Assembly: GCA_933822405.4 (NCBI GenBank)
Contig: CAKOGP040002314.1
Span: 62,001-126,000 of the forward strand
Direction: 5' to 3'
DNA length: 64,000 nucleotides
Origin: Cylindrotheca closterium
Lineage: Eukaryota; Bacillariophyta; Bacillariophyceae; Bacillariales; Bacillariaceae
Shown: positions 27,920 through 39,300 of the stretch, one piece after another
How the letters are laid out: the number at the start of each line of letters is the position of its first letter
Numbering within the stretch: the first letter of the stretch is position 1
Notes under the pieces: model-generated
What the model was told of the DNA's origin: nothing
Seen by the model: only the letters and a program-made list of their open reading frames with translations
Database searches by the model: none
Made by a program: the position numbers and the translations under genes

Positions 27920-30478
27920 TTAAAGTTGTAGGAGTGATTCCACCTCATCCTCATCGTCAAATAGTTGCATGTCAACCTCCTTGATGAAAGCACTTATGGA
28001 ATCTTCTGACCCTGACCCTGCGGATTCATCGTCCGGACCAACCGTTCGATTTGGCCGCTTCTTCATCGTCCGACTTTTCGAAGCAGTGCGACGGGAGACG
28101 TGATTTCGATGCTTCTTACCCCTGAGTGGAGGAAAGTCTCTAGTGTCCACAGTTAAATCATCGTTTGCAACACTCATATGATCATACTGAATGATCACAG
28201 CAGGTACCCGAAGCGAAATTTCATCACTATCTACTTTCTTGGGAGTGGGAGGTTTTATCTTGTGGGTTTTCGTCGCTTGCTGTTGCAGTTTTGCCATGTC
28301 TTTGCCTCCGAGCGATGGTACATCCGCAGCCTGTCCACATTGAAACAGTCGATCGAGCCCTGTGCCACCTACTTGCGTGATCCTTGTTTCTCCGAGAGCA
28401 GATTGGTTCTGTCTTGATTGATATATCCCTGGCTCGCCTTCCTTGGTCTCATAATGCCCATTCTGAGGGATAGTTGGAAAGTTCCCCTCAACAGTCAGAG
28501 TGTACGTATCATCATCCAAAAGAGTCCATGATTTGTTGATCGGACCAGCAATGATGGACGTGGGGATATTTGGGTCCCCTTCTCGATCACGAAATCTTAA
28601 TTGATTCGTCGGAGGAAGGGGAGGGCGTGAAGTGGTAGGCCTTGGTGGCCGACCACCAGGTCTGGGTGGCAAGCCACCTCCAGGTGCTTGTCTTCCACTA
28701 GACGGGAGTCCTTGTGGGCCCTCAGCTGTTTCCCTATGCAGCGGTGAGTTTGTCATGCGCATGTGATCTTCGTATTTTTCCTCTTCGTGCGGTACAGGCA
28801 CATCCGATTTTGAAGGTTGATTTTTCTTCTCCAAGTTTTGGACCATTTGTTCACGAGCAGTCAAAGCCTTCTTCGGTTCCTCGTTGTTGTCAGTGCATGC
28901 CAAATCCGAGTCTGGTTTCTGAGACTTCATAGATGACGGTGATACCAAATAGATTTCTCCACCTTCAGTTGGCTGAAGGAATGGGGTCTCCGTGCTATGC
29001 CTTGCTTTGCCTTCATCATTATTCAAAGTAGACGACGATTCATCGATCCTTGTGAGCGAAGGTAAACCAAGTGAAGGCAATGCGAGTTCAATGCCTTCTT
29101 CATGTGGAGCAGCTTCCTGTTTGGACTCTGAGCTGGAGAAATGGGATGGTTGACTGCTGGTAAAGAAGTTGGAAATGGCCATGTCCATAGCGCCACGAAA
29201 CATAGTGGCAAATGAACCATCTGCTTCCTTTGTCTCTTCTTGCTTTTGATTTGCTGGTGCTGCATTCGGGATATTTATTCTCGTCTTTTCCAGAGTCGAG
29301 CGTTTCTTGGCCAAAACTTGGAACATATTGTATTCCTCAATGCTGATCCCTTTGTCCGATCCCGCTGGTATGTTCCCTTCGAAGATATTGTCTTCAACAG
29401 AAACTTCTGATTCCGAGTCTGCTACTGATTCATCCAAATCAATAATTGTATGTTTGATCCCCGTACTTGGATCTCGGTGCACCTCAACACTTGACTTTCG
29501 CGGCATCTCGACACTTGACTTTCGCTGTATTTCAGCACTTGACTTTGATTTAATCTCACTAGTCCCCGCCTTAACATCGCTAGTCGACTTGACATCGCTG
29601 GTCGACTTGACTTCGCTTGTCCTCGACTCGCTTTCAACCGTATTGTCCACGGTGGTTGAAACTGAAAGGTCTGCCGGTTCTTCTGGTTTCAGGTGTATTT
29701 GAATTCTTAAGATTGCATCTCCCGTCTTATCAGTAGCATAGACAGAGTGGAAGTCTATTTGTTGTGGTTTTGATGGCTCTTTTGTGCTTCGGGTAAACCA
29801 TTTCTTTTTCTTCTTCTTTGTGGTATTGGTGGCCACGTGGGAATCCACTGAAATCATCTTCTGGTCTGCTGCACTTCGGATAGGAAGATCCAAAACAGCT
29901 GCTGCTCTTCCATCCTCCATCATCTGCTTTGCATCCAGGACTAAGCAAGCAGTACCAATCGGCATTGCTGGTAGGATCCCATCGGTTAAGCCAATTGTCA
30001 TATGAAATGTCTCTGCACCTTTTGAGTGAAGGTTCATTCCGGATCCTAATGTCAATTCTTGTTCATCAGCCCAAAATGCAAGGTGGCGATGCTCGCCCGC
30101 ATCTTTCTGAAATGCGCTGTGTGCAGGTGTCAATGGTTTCGATAGATCAGTAATTCCCGCAACCTTGTTGTTGCTTGTAATTGTAACCACGGATTTCATT
30201 TTCGACGGTGAAGAGAAATATGAAGACTCCTTATTGCCTTCCAGTTCTTGAAGCTTTTCCAAATGCGGGGCATTCACAGTTATCCCAGCAAGGCCTAGCA
30301 CACTAAATCGAACGGAGTGTGCGACAGCTGAGGCTGCTGAAGATTGTTGGGACACCTGAGATACTTCCAATGAACTAGCGCCTGAACTAGCACTTAGGAC
30401 ACTCCTTTCTTCTTTCCTCTTTTCTCCATTCTCTACTGGCGTAGACGAGGTGGTGGTTGCCACCTTCTTCTTCCGCAT
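27920..30478 (-). CDS. Large hydrophilic protein with an N-terminal C2-like region
   Basis: A single exon encoding 852 residues. About residues 54-260 alternate short hydrophobic strands (SVRFSVLGLAGITV, FHMTIGLTDG, ILRIQIHLKPEE), a pattern like NT-C2/C2 domains of eukaryotic scaffold proteins; this is a weak inference. A short repeat array follows (TSDVKSTSDVK, then RKSSVEM and RKSSVEV), then long disordered Ser/Glu/Pro-rich sequence, a Pro/Gly/Arg tract (PPRPGGRPPRP), a small segment with ESTKEGEPG-like composition, a Lys/Arg-rich nuclear-type signal (RTASKSRTMKKRPNR) and an acidic end (FDDEDEVESLLQL). No enzyme motif. Family not recognised. Confidence 0.65.
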   Translation of the reverse strand: MRKKKVATTTSSTPVENGEKRKEERSVLSASSGASSLEVSQVSQQSSAASAVAHSVRFSVLGLAGITVNAPHLEKLQELEGNKESSYFSSPSKMKSVVTITSNNKVAGITDLSKPLTPAHSAFQKDAGEHRHLAFWADEQELTLGSGMNLHSKGAETFHMTIGLTDGILPAMPIGTACLVLDAKQMMEDGRAAAVLDLPIRSAADQKMISVDSHVATNTTKKKKKKWFTRSTKEPSKPQQIDFHSVYATDKTGDAILRIQIHLKPEEPADLSVSTTVDNTVESESRTSEVKSTSDVKSTSDVKAGTSEIKSKSSAEIQRKSSVEMPRKSSVEVHRDPSTGIKHTIIDLDESVADSESEVSVEDNIFEGNIPAGSDKGISIEEYNMFQVLAKKRSTLEKTRINIPNAAPANQKQEETKEADGSFATMFRGAMDMAISNFFTSSQPSHFSSSESKQEAAPHEEGIELALPSLGLPSLTRIDESSSTLNNDEGKARHSTETPFLQPTEGGEIYLVSPSSMKSQKPDSDLACTDNNEEPKKALTAREQMVQNLEKKNQPSKSDVPVPHEEEKYEDHMRMTNSPLHRETAEGPQGLPSSGRQAPGGGLPPRPGGRPPRPTTSRPPLPPTNQLRFRDREGDPNIPTSIIAGPINKSWTLLDDDTYTLTVEGNFPTIPQNGHYETKEGEPGIYQSRQNQSALGETRITQVGGTGLDRLFQCGQAADVPSLGGKDMAKLQQQATKTHKIKPPTPKKVDSDEISLRVPAVIIQYDHMSVANDDLTVDTRDFPPLRGKKHRNHVSRRTASKSRTMKKRPNRTVGPDDESAGSGSEDSISAFIKEVDMQLFDDEDEVESLLQL

Positions 30479-31058
30479 GTTTCCTTTTTTTCAACGCTAA
30501 TAAAACTACTCCAATGATTGTTCAGGCCGCTATTGCAGATCATTCGAGGTGCAGTGCAGATTTCTGTTGCACAAGCTTCCTAGAATTTTCTTGGACGTAT
30601 GTTGGTTATGCCGTCGGTTTTGGCTAAAAACGACAGGCCGGTTGCCAAAATTTTGGTGACAACAGCAATATGCGTATGTCGGCAAGACTCGTGAGCTAGT
30701 AAAATTGGAAGACACATGTATTGATTAGAGGAGTTGGGATATGAACGTTAACTTGGCTTGCGATCTCAGATCGGCATGGTCTAATCAAAAAGTCCGACAT
30801 GCACGTCGAGCCGGTGTAATTTAACGGTTGGATTTTGGCGCGCTTCATTGGTATCCAACAACAATACGAGTACACTACGGACTACGGTACCGGTACGTGG
30901 CGGAGAGCCAAATCTTTTGGTAGAGCAAGCCTCATCGGTAGAAACACAATTTTATACTGGAGATAACAGAAGACAATAGGAAGATCTAAGGATGCTAGTT
31001 GTGATACAAATAAATGCCTGGTGCATCCAATTAGGATCACATACTACTAGTAATCCAC
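30479..31058. other. Intergenic region with a GGTACCGGTAC motif
   Basis: Upstream region of the C2-like gene and 3' flank of the desaturase-family gene. The only notable sequence is ctacggtaccggtacgtgg at about 30880-30900, a motif that recurs upstream of other genes in the window. Confidence 0.5.
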
Positions 31059-31970
31059 TTAGAACTCCACCTTGGTCTTCATGATGCGATTGTACGCCTC
31101 GAGATCCTTATGATAACCTTCCCAGAGGTGATGCCATGGTTGGGCATGGAAGTGGCCATTGGGCGAGGTATGATGCAAATTGTGGGCCAAGTTCCCCTTC
31201 AGAAAAAAGTCAACGGGAGGAAAGTAGTAGCTAATGGAGTACGGATTGAGCGAGTGATTGCTTCCCTCAGCCGAGATGGAATACAAGAATGAAATTAACG
31301 AAATCTTGGGCGGATAACCCGACAAGCACTTGAGAACCACAAGGAGTAAGGGACCGATGGTGTTTTCGAGAAACAAATCCACGGGCTCTAGCAGAGCTCC
31401 ATTGATATTGTTTAGGTTGGTTGTGTGGCTGTGATGCAACAAATGGATTCGATGTAGATACTTGTAGTTCTTGTTGTGCATCAAGCGATGGACAAAATGC
31501 ATACTGGTGACATCCTTCAGCCAACTCAAAATCCAAAACTCGCCATAGGCAGTTGATAAGGCAAGCGTCCAATCCAATAGATTGCTCTTGTCGTGGACGA
31601 AGGTGGGCGTAAAAGCGCCGATGTACGTCAAGAATCCCACTGCACAACTCATTTGGAACACCAACAACGCTACACCTCCAATCAAGGCAACATTTCGCTC
31701 GTCCTTACGAATTTGATTCCGTTTGGATTGCCCTAAGGTGTTGGGACCTAGAATATGCCCATACACCACTTCCATGATGGTATGCGACGTTACAATGGCA
31801 ACCGGCATGAGTGCTGCTTTCCAACACACAAGTCTTTTCTCTTGTTCGTTCGTTGCCCAAAGAACAGTGCAAATGACAACTGCATAAAAGCGAGCATAAT
31901 CCACCAGTTGTGTCAAGAATCTGGCCGCTTGGCCATCAACAATCAACATGGTTCCAATTTTTGCCGTCAA
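31059..31970 (-). CDS. Sterol desaturase/fatty acid hydroxylase family membrane protein
   Basis: A single exon encoding 303 residues with four or more membrane segments. The three histidine boxes of the superfamily are visible: HFVHRLMH (about residue 160), HLLHHSHTT, and HNLHHTSPNGHFHAQPWHHLW near the C-terminus. These bind a di-iron centre that uses oxygen to hydroxylate or desaturate lipids in the ER. Spacing of the boxes fits the family. The substrate (sterol, sphingolipid or alkane) cannot be read from sequence. Confidence 0.85.
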   Translation of the reverse strand: MTAKIGTMLIVDGQAARFLTQLVDYARFYAVVICTVLWATNEQEKRLVCWKAALMPVAIVTSHTIMEVVYGHILGPNTLGQSKRNQIRKDERNVALIGGVALLVFQMSCAVGFLTYIGAFTPTFVHDKSNLLDWTLALSTAYGEFWILSWLKDVTSMHFVHRLMHNKNYKYLHRIHLLHHSHTTNLNNINGALLEPVDLFLENTIGPLLLVVLKCLSGYPPKISLISFLYSISAEGSNHSLNPYSISYYFPPVDFFLKGNLAHNLHHTSPNGHFHAQPWHHLWEGYHKDLEAYNRIMKTKVEF

Positions 31971-32451
31971 TTTCTTCCATTAAAAAGAGTGCAAATCTAC
32001 CGCTGCGATTGTTGGTTCCATGGCAATCGTAAAAGTGATTATTATGGCAAGGATGATGTCTCAATTTCCGCCGCGCCACGACGTCGTTCGCTGCTCGGCG
32101 GCAAATGCTCTGCACGCGCGCGCGCTCAGTATTTTGGATCGAATAGATCTACCGGTACCGGTATCGGTACACGTACCAACCGGGTACTGTACAAACGAAG
32201 GTGGAGGGAAGAAATGCGTCCAAAATCTCTTACTCTGATGACTTGTATTTCTACCATACCAGCTAGTGCCCAGAGCAAAGCCAAGGAGAAGGAACTACCG
32301 AAGGAACTACCCCCCGAGTCCGGGCAAGAACCGCCTAACACGGCAAACGAATAATTTTCATAACGGGCACCTGCTTCTACAACGATCCCAAAATGACGAC
32401 ATCATGATACGAATTAATCTATTGTGTCGTAGGTGCACAATAAAGTACATT
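31971..32451. other. Intergenic region with GGTAC repeats
   Basis: No gene supported. It includes cgcgcgcgc at 32117-32127 and ctaccggtaccggtatcgg with further ggtac copies at 32149-32180, about 180 bases upstream of the desaturase-family start. Confidence 0.5.
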
Positions 32452-33654
32452 TTACACTTTTCTAGCAACCACGATGACCTCTGACTGTACCAGCACTCGC
32501 CGTTTGAATGCCGATGCGGCAGTGACCAAAAATAGATCACCTGACATGAACTGCAAAACTGGAATGGGGCAAACAAATTTGCGAATCAATCTACCGATAT
32601 CTTCCGAAAGACGAAAGTGATTACATACCCAATAGTTAGAAGTGTTTTCGTATCGTCTCAAAACTTCATCTGCATTCCTCTGTGGTCTGATTTTTCTCGA
32701 ACTCGAATACCACAGAGGAAGGGCAACATCATCTTTGATTATTTTCAATTTCCCAGGGATACCATCTCCATGTAACGTGTAGCAATCTCCTTGATGGTCG
32801 TGCCAAGATGAATCTGGTGCAAAAATGTGCACATGGCTCGCAAAAAAGGCGAGTAATTCTGTGTTGACTCCACGATCTGGAGGTTGCTCAATAATGTCAA
32901 ACGATGAAATGGAATCGAATCTTTCTTGCAGTTGCCCGAGCGCCATCTTTACAGATCCAACCATTCGATTTTCACTATCATCTTTGGTTTTAATTTCAAG
33001 AGACCCCTTTGCCGACGAGCTGATCGGCTGAAGCTGATCGCCATCCAGTGAAACATATAACAGTGTGTAGTTTCCAATCAAAGTATTCAACGGGAGTTGA
33101 CACGTCTGAAACGACAAATCACGTTCATTTCGAAAGTTTGGAATAATGTATCGCACACCAATTGATAACTTGGACGATTTGGTGTCTTCCTTTTGCGCCA
33201 AGTAGCAGTCACGGCACATGGTAAAGCCAGCATGCGCGTTGGGAAGATTACACAAGGTGCAGACTACTCGCTGTTTCTTTTTCCGTTCAATGCATCTCTT
33301 GCATTCACCACACTTTCCCCATTGCGCTTTGGAGAAACCCTCGGATGACAGGATTTTGCCGCATTCTTGGCATTCCTTCTTGATCGGTGCCCTATTTGCT
33401 GCTCCAGGAATTGGTTTTCCAAGGCAAGTGAAGCAAATCAAACGTTTCGAGTTGCGTTGGTGGATTTGCTTTTTGCTGAAGTGATTGAAGGGACAAGCTT
33501 TCCCACAATTGGTACACGCCTTACTGTCGCTTCCCTTGCCTGCATTCCTTCTTTGGTCTTCTCGCCTTCGTTTCCCTCCATCCATTATTTTGACTACTGT
33601 ACGTTCAACGCGCCTTTTGTGTTGTTTCTGTGATGAGTCGAACGATTCATTCAT
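32452..33654 (-). CDS. Zinc-ribbon protein with Stc1-like N-terminal modules
   Basis: 400 residues. Two related Cys modules lie at about residues 46-125: CTNCGKACPFNHFSKKQ..CFTC and CQECGKILSSEGFSKAQWGKC..CKRC. The pattern CxxC...FSKxQ...CxxC resembles the Stc1 domain, which in fission yeast links RNAi to chromatin modification (inference by motif only). A third CTLC..CRDC pair follows. The C-terminal 230 residues are a mixed alpha/beta region without known motifs, with a GDCYTLHGDGIPGKL stretch and a final hydrophobic end. Start at MNESFDSS; an alternative is MDGGKRRRED (residue 24). Function unknown. Confidence 0.65.
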   Translation of the reverse strand: MNESFDSSQKQHKRRVERTVVKIMDGGKRRREDQRRNAGKGSDSKACTNCGKACPFNHFSKKQIHQRNSKRLICFTCLGKPIPGAANRAPIKKECQECGKILSSEGFSKAQWGKCGECKRCIERKKKQRVVCTLCNLPNAHAGFTMCRDCYLAQKEDTKSSKLSIGVRYIIPNFRNERDLSFQTCQLPLNTLIGNYTLLYVSLDGDQLQPISSSAKGSLEIKTKDDSENRMVGSVKMALGQLQERFDSISSFDIIEQPPDRGVNTELLAFFASHVHIFAPDSSWHDHQGDCYTLHGDGIPGKLKIIKDDVALPLWYSSSRKIRPQRNADEVLRRYENTSNYWVCNHFRLSEDIGRLIRKFVCPIPVLQFMSGDLFLVTAASAFKRRVLVQSEVIVVARKV

Positions 33655-34395
33655 TCAACCGCAACCGCAGTTCCGTTTTCTCTTTCGTTCCGTTCGACAA
33701 TCCAAAAGATTCGTACTTGTACCGGTACGATACTGGTACCACCCTTCATTTTCGTTTTCTCCGAACTTTTTATTGAAGTCATTACCGGAACACGAATCGT
33801 GCTGGTACTGGTACGTGTACTGGTAAATCTCGTCGCAGCCCATGCTATTTTCTTCGTATGGAGACGAGCAGAGTAAACGCCTCCAGCGGCAACCCGAAGC
33901 CTTCAATCACTTGGCTTTTGGGCCTTTATATCAACTCTACTAAGAAATGATTTCTTTATTGTTCATTTACGAAACAGTGGGTTCGGTTTGGTGCCTTCAC
34001 TGCGCTGTCCACGCGAGCTTTTCCCCACGTAATGTCAAGGACCTGTTTCTCCTTTGCACATCCGCACATGTACCACAACAACCAGAAACCTACAGTACAG
34101 TATAATCCTGGAAGAAGAAGGCTTCCTGGTGCGCACCATTTTACATCTGTAGCAATACCGTATGCTGTCTTTGAGGATCTAAGAAAAGAAACTTGTTGGT
34201 ACAGGCGAGATTCTACAAGAAAATATCGTACCGGTATGTAATTTTAAAATAGAAATCCTTTGGTCGGACAAACCGCAAACTCCTCACTGCCAAAACGGGA
34301 ACCTCAAGTCGTCGTTCCAATGGTGTGATCTTTTGGCAATCTAATCACAAAATCAGTTTTCGATCGAATAACAACCCTTTCGTCCTCCTCTCGCT
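33655..34395. other. Divergent promoter region with GGTAC repeats
   Basis: Between the start of the zinc protein (minus) and the globin gene (plus). Contains accggtacgatactggtacc (33719-33740), tgctggtactggtacgtgta (33800-33820) and gtaccggtatg (34209-34220). No gene supported. Confidence 0.5.
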
Positions 34396-35033
34396 ATGAT
34401 TGAAACACTCAACTTCCATCAAGTCAACAATGTCATTGAAAGCTGGATGCAGCTTCAGGCTGTGCCCAAGTACTCTGAACAGGCCGGAGTAATCCTCTTT
34501 CGAAAGTACGTATCTTTTTTGTTTTTCCAAGAATCCGAGAATCTCATGCCACAGAACTAACATCCACACACTTTTGGTTTGTACAGACTCTTCAAAATCT
34601 GTCCAGCTGTTCTCCCTATATTTTCCTTCGGCAAAGACACTGTGGTTGATGACGAATTTCTAAAGAGCCCTCGCTTCAGAACTCATGCGAATGTTCTGCT
34701 GCGCACTTTCAGTGGTACTGGTAAGGATTGTCAGCGTGTTCACATTCTCAACTACAGCACTAGATCCGTTACTAATATTTTACTTCTGCTGAAAATATTG
34801 TAGTTGATATGCTTGGACCTAACTTGGAAGATATGCGCGACACATTGGTTGCCCTTGGAAGAAAGCACAAAAGATACGGTGTCAACAAAGAGTACTTTGA
34901 ATACATGGGTATCGCACTCCTAGAAACTGTCCAAGAACTGCTCACGGAATCATTTACTGCCGAACAGAAGCTATGCTGGGAACAGTGCTGGGAAGTAATG
35001 ATCAATATGATGGTTGAAGGACTCGAGGATTGA
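34396..35033 (+). CDS. Single-domain globin
   Basis: Three exons (34396-34505, 34587-34720, 34804-35033) with GTACGT..TACAG and GTAAGG..TTGTAG introns; all junctions keep the frame. The product has 157 residues and the classic 3-on-3 globin layout: FHQVNNVIESW (A helix), LFRKLFKICP, FRTHANVLLRTF with the distal His in helix E, then VALGRKHKRYGV with the proximal His F8, and the H helix (CWEQCWEVMINMM). It resembles neuroglobin/flavohaemoglobin heads but has no reductase part. It could bind O2 or NO in the cytosol. The family is well supported; physiological role unknown. Confidence 0.9.
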
Positions 35034-35402
35034 AAGAAGATGCCACCACCGCTACTGCATCATGGGCACAACATGCACATTGTTGCTTTGAAATACAAAT
35101 GTACATTGATATATACATAGGGTAATAATACATATATATAAATTGTACTCTACTAGTGCAAGAGATGAATTACAGTATCAACATGATCAGGCATATCGGC
35201 ATGGTGTGCTGAGAACAGACTACAATACTTCAACTTGTACTGGTACCCAAAATCCCGCTAAAACCCGGGAACGAACATCAGTCATGAGACCATGGAACAG
35301 AATTAGTCTTCATTGCAGATCGCGTGATAACCATTCAAGTTTGCTTTCAAAGAAATAACTCGCAACAACTTCAGATTCATTCATTCAGAGTTGCCATGCA
35401 TC
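35034..35402. other. Intergenic region
   Basis: Contains the globin 3' flank and the TRM112 promoter. No other signal beyond a short AT-rich tatata run near 35110-35140. Confidence 0.5.
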
Positions 35403-35810
35403 ATGAGATTGCTAACTCACAACACGATGCGAAACAACACAAAGGAAGCCGATGGGAAAGGTTTCCCTCTTCGAATCACAGCAGTCGAGGTTAGGGTCGT
35501 TGACAACCCTGACGCAACCAACGTTGGTCAAAGGGAGATTGATTTTGTCAAGAACATGTTGCCAGTATTAGATTGGCCTGCATTGGTACAAGCCGCTTCT
35601 CAATTGGGTATTCCAACCTTACCACCCCAACTGACGGAACAACTGGCACAAGATCCTGCATTCTTGCAAGCTCTATACCACATCTTGATGAATGTTCATC
35701 TGGTGAAAGGAATGTTGACTTGCCCTGCCTCCGGAAGAGAATTCCCCGTCACTGACGGAATAGTTAATATGATGTTGGAAGAAGAGGAATGTGAACGTGT
35801 TCGAGTTTGA
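35403..35810 (+). CDS. TRM112: TRM112 methyltransferase activator
   Basis: Start at the Met of MRLLTHNTMRNN (35403), because family members start MKLLTHN. The protein has 135 residues: MRLLTHN, GFPLRITAVEVRV, the central LPVLDWPALVQAA, then GMLTCPASGREFPVTDGIVNMMLEEEE. The paired Cys of the zinc-binding half is reduced to CPASGREF, as in many eukaryotic homologues. TRM112 activates several methyltransferases acting on tRNA, rRNA and release factors (Trm9, Trm11, Bud23, Mtq2). METTL1 in this window is not one of its known partners. Very firm identification. Confidence 0.95.
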   Translation: MRLLTHNTMRNNTKEADGKGFPLRITAVEVRVVDNPDATNVGQREIDFVKNMLPVLDWPALVQAASQLGIPTLPPQLTEQLAQDPAFLQALYHILMNVHLVKGMLTCPASGREFPVTDGIVNMMLEEEECERVRV

Positions 35811-36302
35811 GAAGTAGGAGGGATTTCAAGCCCTTCAAACCAAAATCTGGTTTTCTGTTTTGTGTTGGACTCCCGATATCAGTCAGCACGCTGCTTCCTT
35901 TCGACAGAATAGAGTCCAATGCGAAGCAGAAGATGCAAAGGACTGGTCGCATTCCATTCCAGTTGAATGTAGGCATGGCTAGTTAACCCTGTAATATAAA
36001 TATTGTACTGAATAGCAGACAAACCTCATAAAATTACTATAAGACCGAGAACGACTGCGGCGCCCTGGAGGAATAGAAGAGGGCCCTCTAGAGTACACGT
36101 CAAGCAAACAATGTCTGAGTTTTATTTGTCTTCCAATACGAAAGAGTGATAAAATGGCTGATCATCGAAAGGTATTGTGTATAAGATCGTACCAAGGTGG
36201 GGAACCCAATTTCGTTCCGAACGAAATCAGACGTCGGTAATCTTACGCAGTTATTAGCGAAATTGAACGTACGATGACAACAGAGTTTTTAAACCATCAG
36301 AT
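35811..36302. other. Intergenic region
   Basis: 3' flank of TRM112 and promoter of INTS1; no gene or clear repeat seen. Confidence 0.5.
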
Positions 36303-39300
36303 ATGTCAAGCCCCAAGACGAAAAGACCACCAGATCTGCACCATGCGGTCAGTGTGTTGCAAAATATATCTCGTGACACACATTTGAAGAGTCCGAAAGC
36401 AATTGGGGAAATTTACTTGGCATCTCTCGCTCTTCTCTATCATTTGCGGTTGGATCAAGCGACGATTCATATGATTAGGTAAGATCTTTGGAATTTAGAA
36501 TAAGGAAACTCGACTCAAGAATACGAAAAATGTTTCTGAAAATTGATGCTCACATTTTCGTTTCATTCCAAACAAGAAAACAAAATGAAGATGCTGACAA
36601 TATTCCCTTTCCCAAGGCAAACGCAATACCGGCTATGATGACTGTCATCCACAACCAAAAGCTTTTCCGCGCATTGGTGTCATGCTTGTCCTGTTCGGCT
36701 GATGATACAACAAACTTGACAAAGAACAAGCCACTGTTTCCAGCTTTGCAATCTCGGAAGCGAACGCATTCTGTTGGTGGAGAAACCCCGTCGGACAATC
36801 CCATGAGTGCCCCGCCACATAAATTTGCAAAAACAACTCTTTCGCCACATGCTTCCAAACGGGCTATTCGAACACCCATTGCAAATGCACAAAATTCCAA
36901 TTCGACAAGACCTGAATTCAATGTGCGAGTTCTGGCTGCAACAATATTGTTTATTTCTTTTGAACACTTGGACCATTGGCCTGTTCCGCTGATTCAAGCT
37001 TACGCCGACGATTGCTTTGGACCAAGATTGTGGGTTGACTTGCCAACTTGTGGCTTGCTAGCAGAGAACTTGGCATTAGCTCATCAAGAAGGTGGAAAAG
37101 TCAGCGATTCACCGTCCCAGAACTGCTCACAGGAAGCAACGCTAGTCGCGGAGTTCTATAAAGATTTGATAGTAGACTCGCACTCAGAGGACCTGAGTGA
37201 GAAAGTATCATCCATCCTGTCATCACCATCGAAACTGGTTCGACGAGGAAGTCATTCGTCAGTGGCTTCCAATTTTTCGTCAGTGAGTCAGTCGAGTACT
37301 GGACTGCCGCGAAGAAATCGAGCGTTGTCCCACGATTCTGTCGAAAAGTCGATCATAAGTCCAGCTCCATCGATTAATGGGGACAAAGAGTCGAACAATC
37401 ATTCAGATTCAGATTCAGGAGATGACGAGGAAATTGCGGTCGCAACGAATCTCACAAAGAGTACGGATGCTACTGAAAACGATGACGGAGCATCTTCGTC
37501 ATCAGGGGAAGAGGACGAAGAAGAAGAAGTTGTCCTTGCTGCAACAAAGTCCTTTGATGAGGATCGAAACTCATCGGGAAAAACGATGGACCCAAATGCC
37601 TTGAAGTTAACCTATCCCGTCGTGCAAGAGCGACTGCGATTCGAGAGAATACGACAACGGTACTTTGGAACGAATTTGGACTCTGCTCATCATGCCATTG
37701 CACATTCCCTCAATGGTCGATTAGACCTGAAATCAAAGCAAAACTCTGGTCTGTTACAATGCCTTCCTTCCTTCACATCAATTGCTCCAGTTCGAAGTCT
37801 CGTGGCAGGGAGTTTGGAAAAGTGGCTTCAATCACCAGCACTCGCAGGGCTTGCCAGAAACTTGTTTTCAACCACAGTCAAGAGTATGCAGAACGCCGAG
37901 CCTCCGCTTGCCGACGATTTGGAAGCCATTGGTTGTATTTTGTCGATGAGGTTGAAATCCAATCAGGTCTGTTTTTATTGTCTTTCAGAGGCTTGTTTTT
38001 TCAAGGTACACTTCGACTTGTATGCTAACTTTCGTTCTGAAACAGCTCAATGCGCATGTGGAAAACGTGACCGCAATTGCAAAGCTCATACCCACACGTA
38101 CTGTAGCTGATCACATCTATAGCAATCTACTGAGACAAATTCTCCGTTCTGTGGATACATCAGAATCATATTCCAATCAATTGAAGATGATCCAGGCAGT
38201 TTACACTTCTTTGCCGCAAAAACTGTCGTCCGATGCGATGGCTTCTTCTCTGCACAGAATCATAGTCGAACAAAATGACTCGAACACAACCAATTCAACA
38301 CCGCTAATCAATAAAGTCCGCGATGTAGTTCGGGCTATTGCAACAGAACTTGGTTCGGCTTTCGACGGTTGCAATTTGCTGTCGTCACTTGTAGCTGAAC
38401 AAGTTCCAACTGAATCGATCACAATGCAGGATCTTGGAAACAAAGCTCGAATTCTGTTTCAATGTGCTACGTTACTACCAAAAAATTATGAATCAGCCAG
38501 AAAGTCGACGTCGGCAAACGGGATGGATGTTGATGATGACGAAGCGGACAAATCTTTGGCCCAAACAATCTCTGATGCACGGCATTTGCTTCTTAAATGG
38601 TGCTGCCGGGAGTTCGCTCCTCACATCAAGGAGACGAAGGTCAAGCTGGAGAAAGAAGAGATCGCAGGTGCTGGTCCTGCAGATTTCACTTCGATTTTGG
38701 ATGGAATCAATACGATAAAGTTCTCGAAATGGCTTGATGTCGCCCGATGTATTCTCTTCTTGGAAGACTCAAGCTCCGAAAGGATGAAACTGATGCTGGC
38801 ACTAAGTCCGTCGGACTGGGAGGACGAGGCCAAGAGAATAGATATCTGCAGCAAATATGGCGCTATTGTTGACGACGAAATGGTCTGGACGATCCTCAAG
38901 AGTGCCTCGTTGAAGAAGGGAGGGATGCCAAAATCAATGGCACTGTCCCTGTTGGAACACTTGTTCAATTCGTGTCGAAATGGGGGAAATGGTACCCTTG
39001 ATGTTCGTGATCCAAACATAATTTGGGAACTTTATCAACTTGTGGAATACATACCTCCGAAGACGGGACAGGCGCAGGCCTCGAATACAAAGAAGAACGG
39101 GAAGGGAAACAGTAGCCATGAAATAGACTTAGATGATCCAAAAGTAGAAAGGGACGAAGAAAGGGGAATCGAAGATGCCGAGGAGAAGTCGACTAAATCA
39201 GAAATTCCAAAACTCGCTTATCCAGGAATGTGGTGGCGAGCTACGGGTCTTGCACTGATCCTTTGTGGGAAATCCCCAAATGAGATAGGTTCAGTTGCTT

